A stretch of DNA of 64,000 nt, taken from NCBI RefSeq assembly GCF_024807945.1, contig NZ_JANUFD010000011.1, positions 62,001 to 126,000 on the forward strand, written 5' to 3'. The position numbers and the translations under genes were made by a program. This DNA is from Pseudomonas sp. JUb42. Its GTDB lineage: Bacteria > Pseudomonadota > Gammaproteobacteria > Pseudomonadales > Pseudomonadaceae. Below are positions 62,512 through 64,000 of the stretch, one piece after another (within the stretch, counting starts at the first letter, position 1; the number at the start of each line of letters is the position of its first letter). The notes under the pieces were generated by a model that saw nothing but the letters and a program-made list of their open reading frames with translations, searched no databases and was not told the DNA's origin.

Positions 62512-63660
62512 TCAGTTTCGCGGCGCGGCGCTTTGCACCACATCGGCCTCGGCACTCAGCTCACGTACAGCAATGTAACGTTCACTGCGACGAGTCCGGT
62601 CCATGACCTGGCCAACCAGTTGGCCACAGGCTGCATCGATATCTTCGCCGCGCGTGGTGCGCACAGTGACGTTGAAACCGGCCTGATGCAACTGATCCTG
62701 GAAACGGCGTATTGCATTGTTGCTCGGACGCTCGTATCCGGAGTGCGGGAAAGGGTTGAACGGGATCAGGTTAATCTTGCAAGGCGTGTCCTTGAGCAGC
62801 TCGATCATCTCGACCGCGTGCTCGACCTTATCGTTGATATCCTTGAGCAAGGTGTACTCGATGGTCAGGACACGCTTTTCGCCCAATGCCGACATGTAGT
62901 TGCGGCAGGACTCAAGCAGCATCTTGAGCGGGTACTTCTTGTTGATCGGTACCAACTGGTTGCGCAGCGCGTCGTTGGGCGCGTGCAGCGACAGGGCCAG
63001 GGAGACGTCGATGTGCTTGGCCAGCTCGTCGATCATCGGTACCACGCCGGAGGTGGACAGGGTCACCCGGCGCTTGGAAATGCCATAGCCCATGTCATCC
63101 ATCATCAGATGCATGGCGGCAATGACGTTGTCGAAGTTCAGCAGCGGCTCACCCATGCCCATCATCACCACGTTGGTGATGGCACGGTCGACGGTCGCCG
63201 GGACGCTGCCAAAGGATTTGTTGGCAATCCACACTTGGCCGATGACTTCGGCGGCGGTGAGGTTGCTATTGAAGCCTTGCTTGCCGGTGGAGCAGAAACT
63301 GCAGTCCAGGGCACAGCCTGCCTGGGACGAAACGCACAAGGTGCCGCGTTTTCCCTGGGGAATGTACACGGTCTCAACGCAGCTGCCGGACTCAACGCGC
63401 ACTACCCATTTACGGGTGCCGTCGCTGGAAATGTCCTCGCTGACCACTTCCGGACCGCGAATCTCGGCACAGGCCTTGAGCTTTTCGCGCAGGGCCTTGC
63501 CGACATTGCTCATGGCGTCGAAATCATCGACGCCATAGTGGTGAATCCACTTCATTACCTGACCGGCACGGAAGCGCTTCTCCCCTATCGAGTCGAAGAA
63601 CTTTTCCATTTCCAGCTGAGTCAGCCCCAACAGGTTTGTCTTGCCAATCGATTCAGTCAT
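62512..63660 (-). CDS. rlmN: 23S rRNA/tRNA adenine-C2 methyltransferase RlmN
   Basis: Radical-SAM enzyme of 382 residues methylating A2503 of 23S rRNA and A37 of tRNAs. The [4Fe-4S] motif is CALDCSFCSTGKQGF (CxxxCxxC), followed by VVMMGMGEPLLNFDNV; the methyl-carrier Cys lies in the C-terminal AACGQLVGQ. Length is standard. It is 29 bases downstream of ndk and upstream of pilF on the same strand. Confidence 0.97.
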   Translation of the reverse strand: MTESIGKTNLLGLTQLEMEKFFDSIGEKRFRAGQVMKWIHHYGVDDFDAMSNVGKALREKLKACAEIRGPEVVSEDISSDGTRKWVVRVESGSCVETVYIPQGKRGTLCVSSQAGCALDCSFCSTGKQGFNSNLTAAEVIGQVWIANKSFGSVPATVDRAITNVVMMGMGEPLLNFDNVIAAMHLMMDDMGYGISKRRVTLSTSGVVPMIDELAKHIDVSLALSLHAPNDALRNQLVPINKKYPLKMLLESCRNYMSALGEKRVLTIEYTLLKDINDKVEHAVEMIELLKDTPCKINLIPFNPFPHSGYERPSNNAIRRFQDQLHQAGFNVTVRTTRGEDIDAACGQLVGQVMDRTRRSERYIAVRELSAEADVVQSAAPRN

Positions 63661-63689
63661 GAATTCACCTTCGCTCGTAGACCGCAGTC

Positions 63690-64000
63690 TTATCGAGCGG
63701 TTACTTCGGTAGCAGCGAAGAAGTACGAGATTTCGCGGGCAGCAGCGGCTTCCGAGTCGGAACCGTGTACAGCGTTGGCGTCGATGGAGTCAGCGAAGTC
63801 AGCGCGGATGGTGCCGGCAGCAGCTTCTTTAGGGTTGGTAGCACCCATCAGCTCGCGGTTCAGAGCGATAGCGTTTTCGCCTTCCAGAACCTGAACAACA
63901 ACCGGACCGGAGATCATGAAAGCAACCAGGTCGCCGAAGAAACCGCGAGCGCTGTGCTCAGCGTAGAAACCTTGAGCTTCAGCCTTGGACAGTTGCTTCA
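63690..64000 (-). CDS. ndk: Nucleoside diphosphate kinase, 3' part (5' end beyond window)
   Basis: Equilibrates NTP and NDP pools by a phospho-His mechanism. The minus-strand frame is open to the right edge (first residues seen KQLSKAEAQGFYAEH) and ends VTAR at 63690. Seen: FFGDLVAFMISGPVVVQVLEG, MGATNPKEAAAGTIRADF and the active-site NAVHGSDS. About 103 residues are inside the window; the N-terminal 35-40 are beyond it. Confidence 0.97.
   Translation of the reverse strand, partial: KQLSKAEAQGFYAEHSARGFFGDLVAFMISGPVVVQVLEGENAIALNRELMGATNPKEAAAGTIRADFADSIDANAVHGSDSEAAAAREISYFFAATEVTAR

Overview
The window is chromosomal DNA from a Pseudomonas, most likely of the fluorescens lineage. The evidence is high GC with Pseudomonas-style protein sequences, the run of core genes (recJ-yaeQ, thrC-hom-dsbC-xerD, rplS-trmD-rimM-rpsP, ffh, purT, purL, mltF, tadA, guaAB, xseA, leuA, der-bamB-yfgM-hisS-ispG-rodZ-pilF-rlmN-ndk), which is from memory the order in P. 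aeruginosa PAO1, and intergenic REP hairpins containing GGGAGCGAATTCATTCGCG. I see no rRNA, tRNA, CRISPR array, transposase or prophage gene. The species cannot be fixed from sequence alone.

Layout. 1-1441: the N-terminal part of recJ (runs off the left edge) and yaeQ. 1755-3140: a periplasmic binding-protein-like gene and a small DUF3509-type gene. 3506-9084: a three-gene Roc/Sad-type signalling locus (NarL-type regulator, EAL c-di-GMP phosphodiesterase regulator, hybrid BvgS-like kinase). 9186-17689: threonine synthesis, DsbC, XerD, the ribosomal protein/tRNA methyltransferase operon and ffh. 17884-21554: cytochrome-assembly-like protein, CorC-type membrane protein and an MHS-family transporter. 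21820-24871: an accessory three-gene cassette of two DegT-type aminotransferase homologues and a WbqC-family protein, joined by 4-base overlaps. 25008-35756: purT, gamma-carbonic anhydrase, two Nudix hydrolases, an L,D-transpeptidase-like protein, purL, mltF and tadA. 35756-42850: multicopper oxidase, AspT-type exchanger, a glutamate decarboxylase gene broken by one extra base in an A7 run, a dinucleotide-binding oxidoreductase, and a divergent SDR/HxlR pair. 42950-51547: guaA, guaB, a zinc-ribbon protein, xseA, an M23 peptidase and leuA. 51746-52741: two small related coiled-coil (FlxA-like) genes, each preceded by a sigma-28-like promoter. 52803-54730: omega-amidase and aminotransferase. 54851-64000: der to ndk (ndk runs off the right edge).

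How the genes work together: hom-thrC make threonine; purT, purL, guaB and guaA cover purine and GMP synthesis; the YafV-type omega-amidase and the YbdL-type aminotransferase overlap and fit a methionine-salvage transamination/omega-amidase pair; bamB, rodZ, pilF, mltF and the M23 and L,D-transpeptidase-like proteins act on the envelope; the Roc-type locus probably links a periplasmic signal to c-di-GMP and surface-attachment genes; an AspT-type exchanger next to gad would give decarboxylation-coupled antiport if gad is functional.

Most interesting: (1) the DegT/DegT/WbqC cassette, in which the first aminotransferase homologue has lost the PLP lysine and looks like a pseudo-enzyme partner of the second; (2) the two FlxA-like proteins with sigma-28-like promoters far from any flagellar gene in this window; (3) the frameshift in gad; (4) a leucine-rich leader peptide before leuA.
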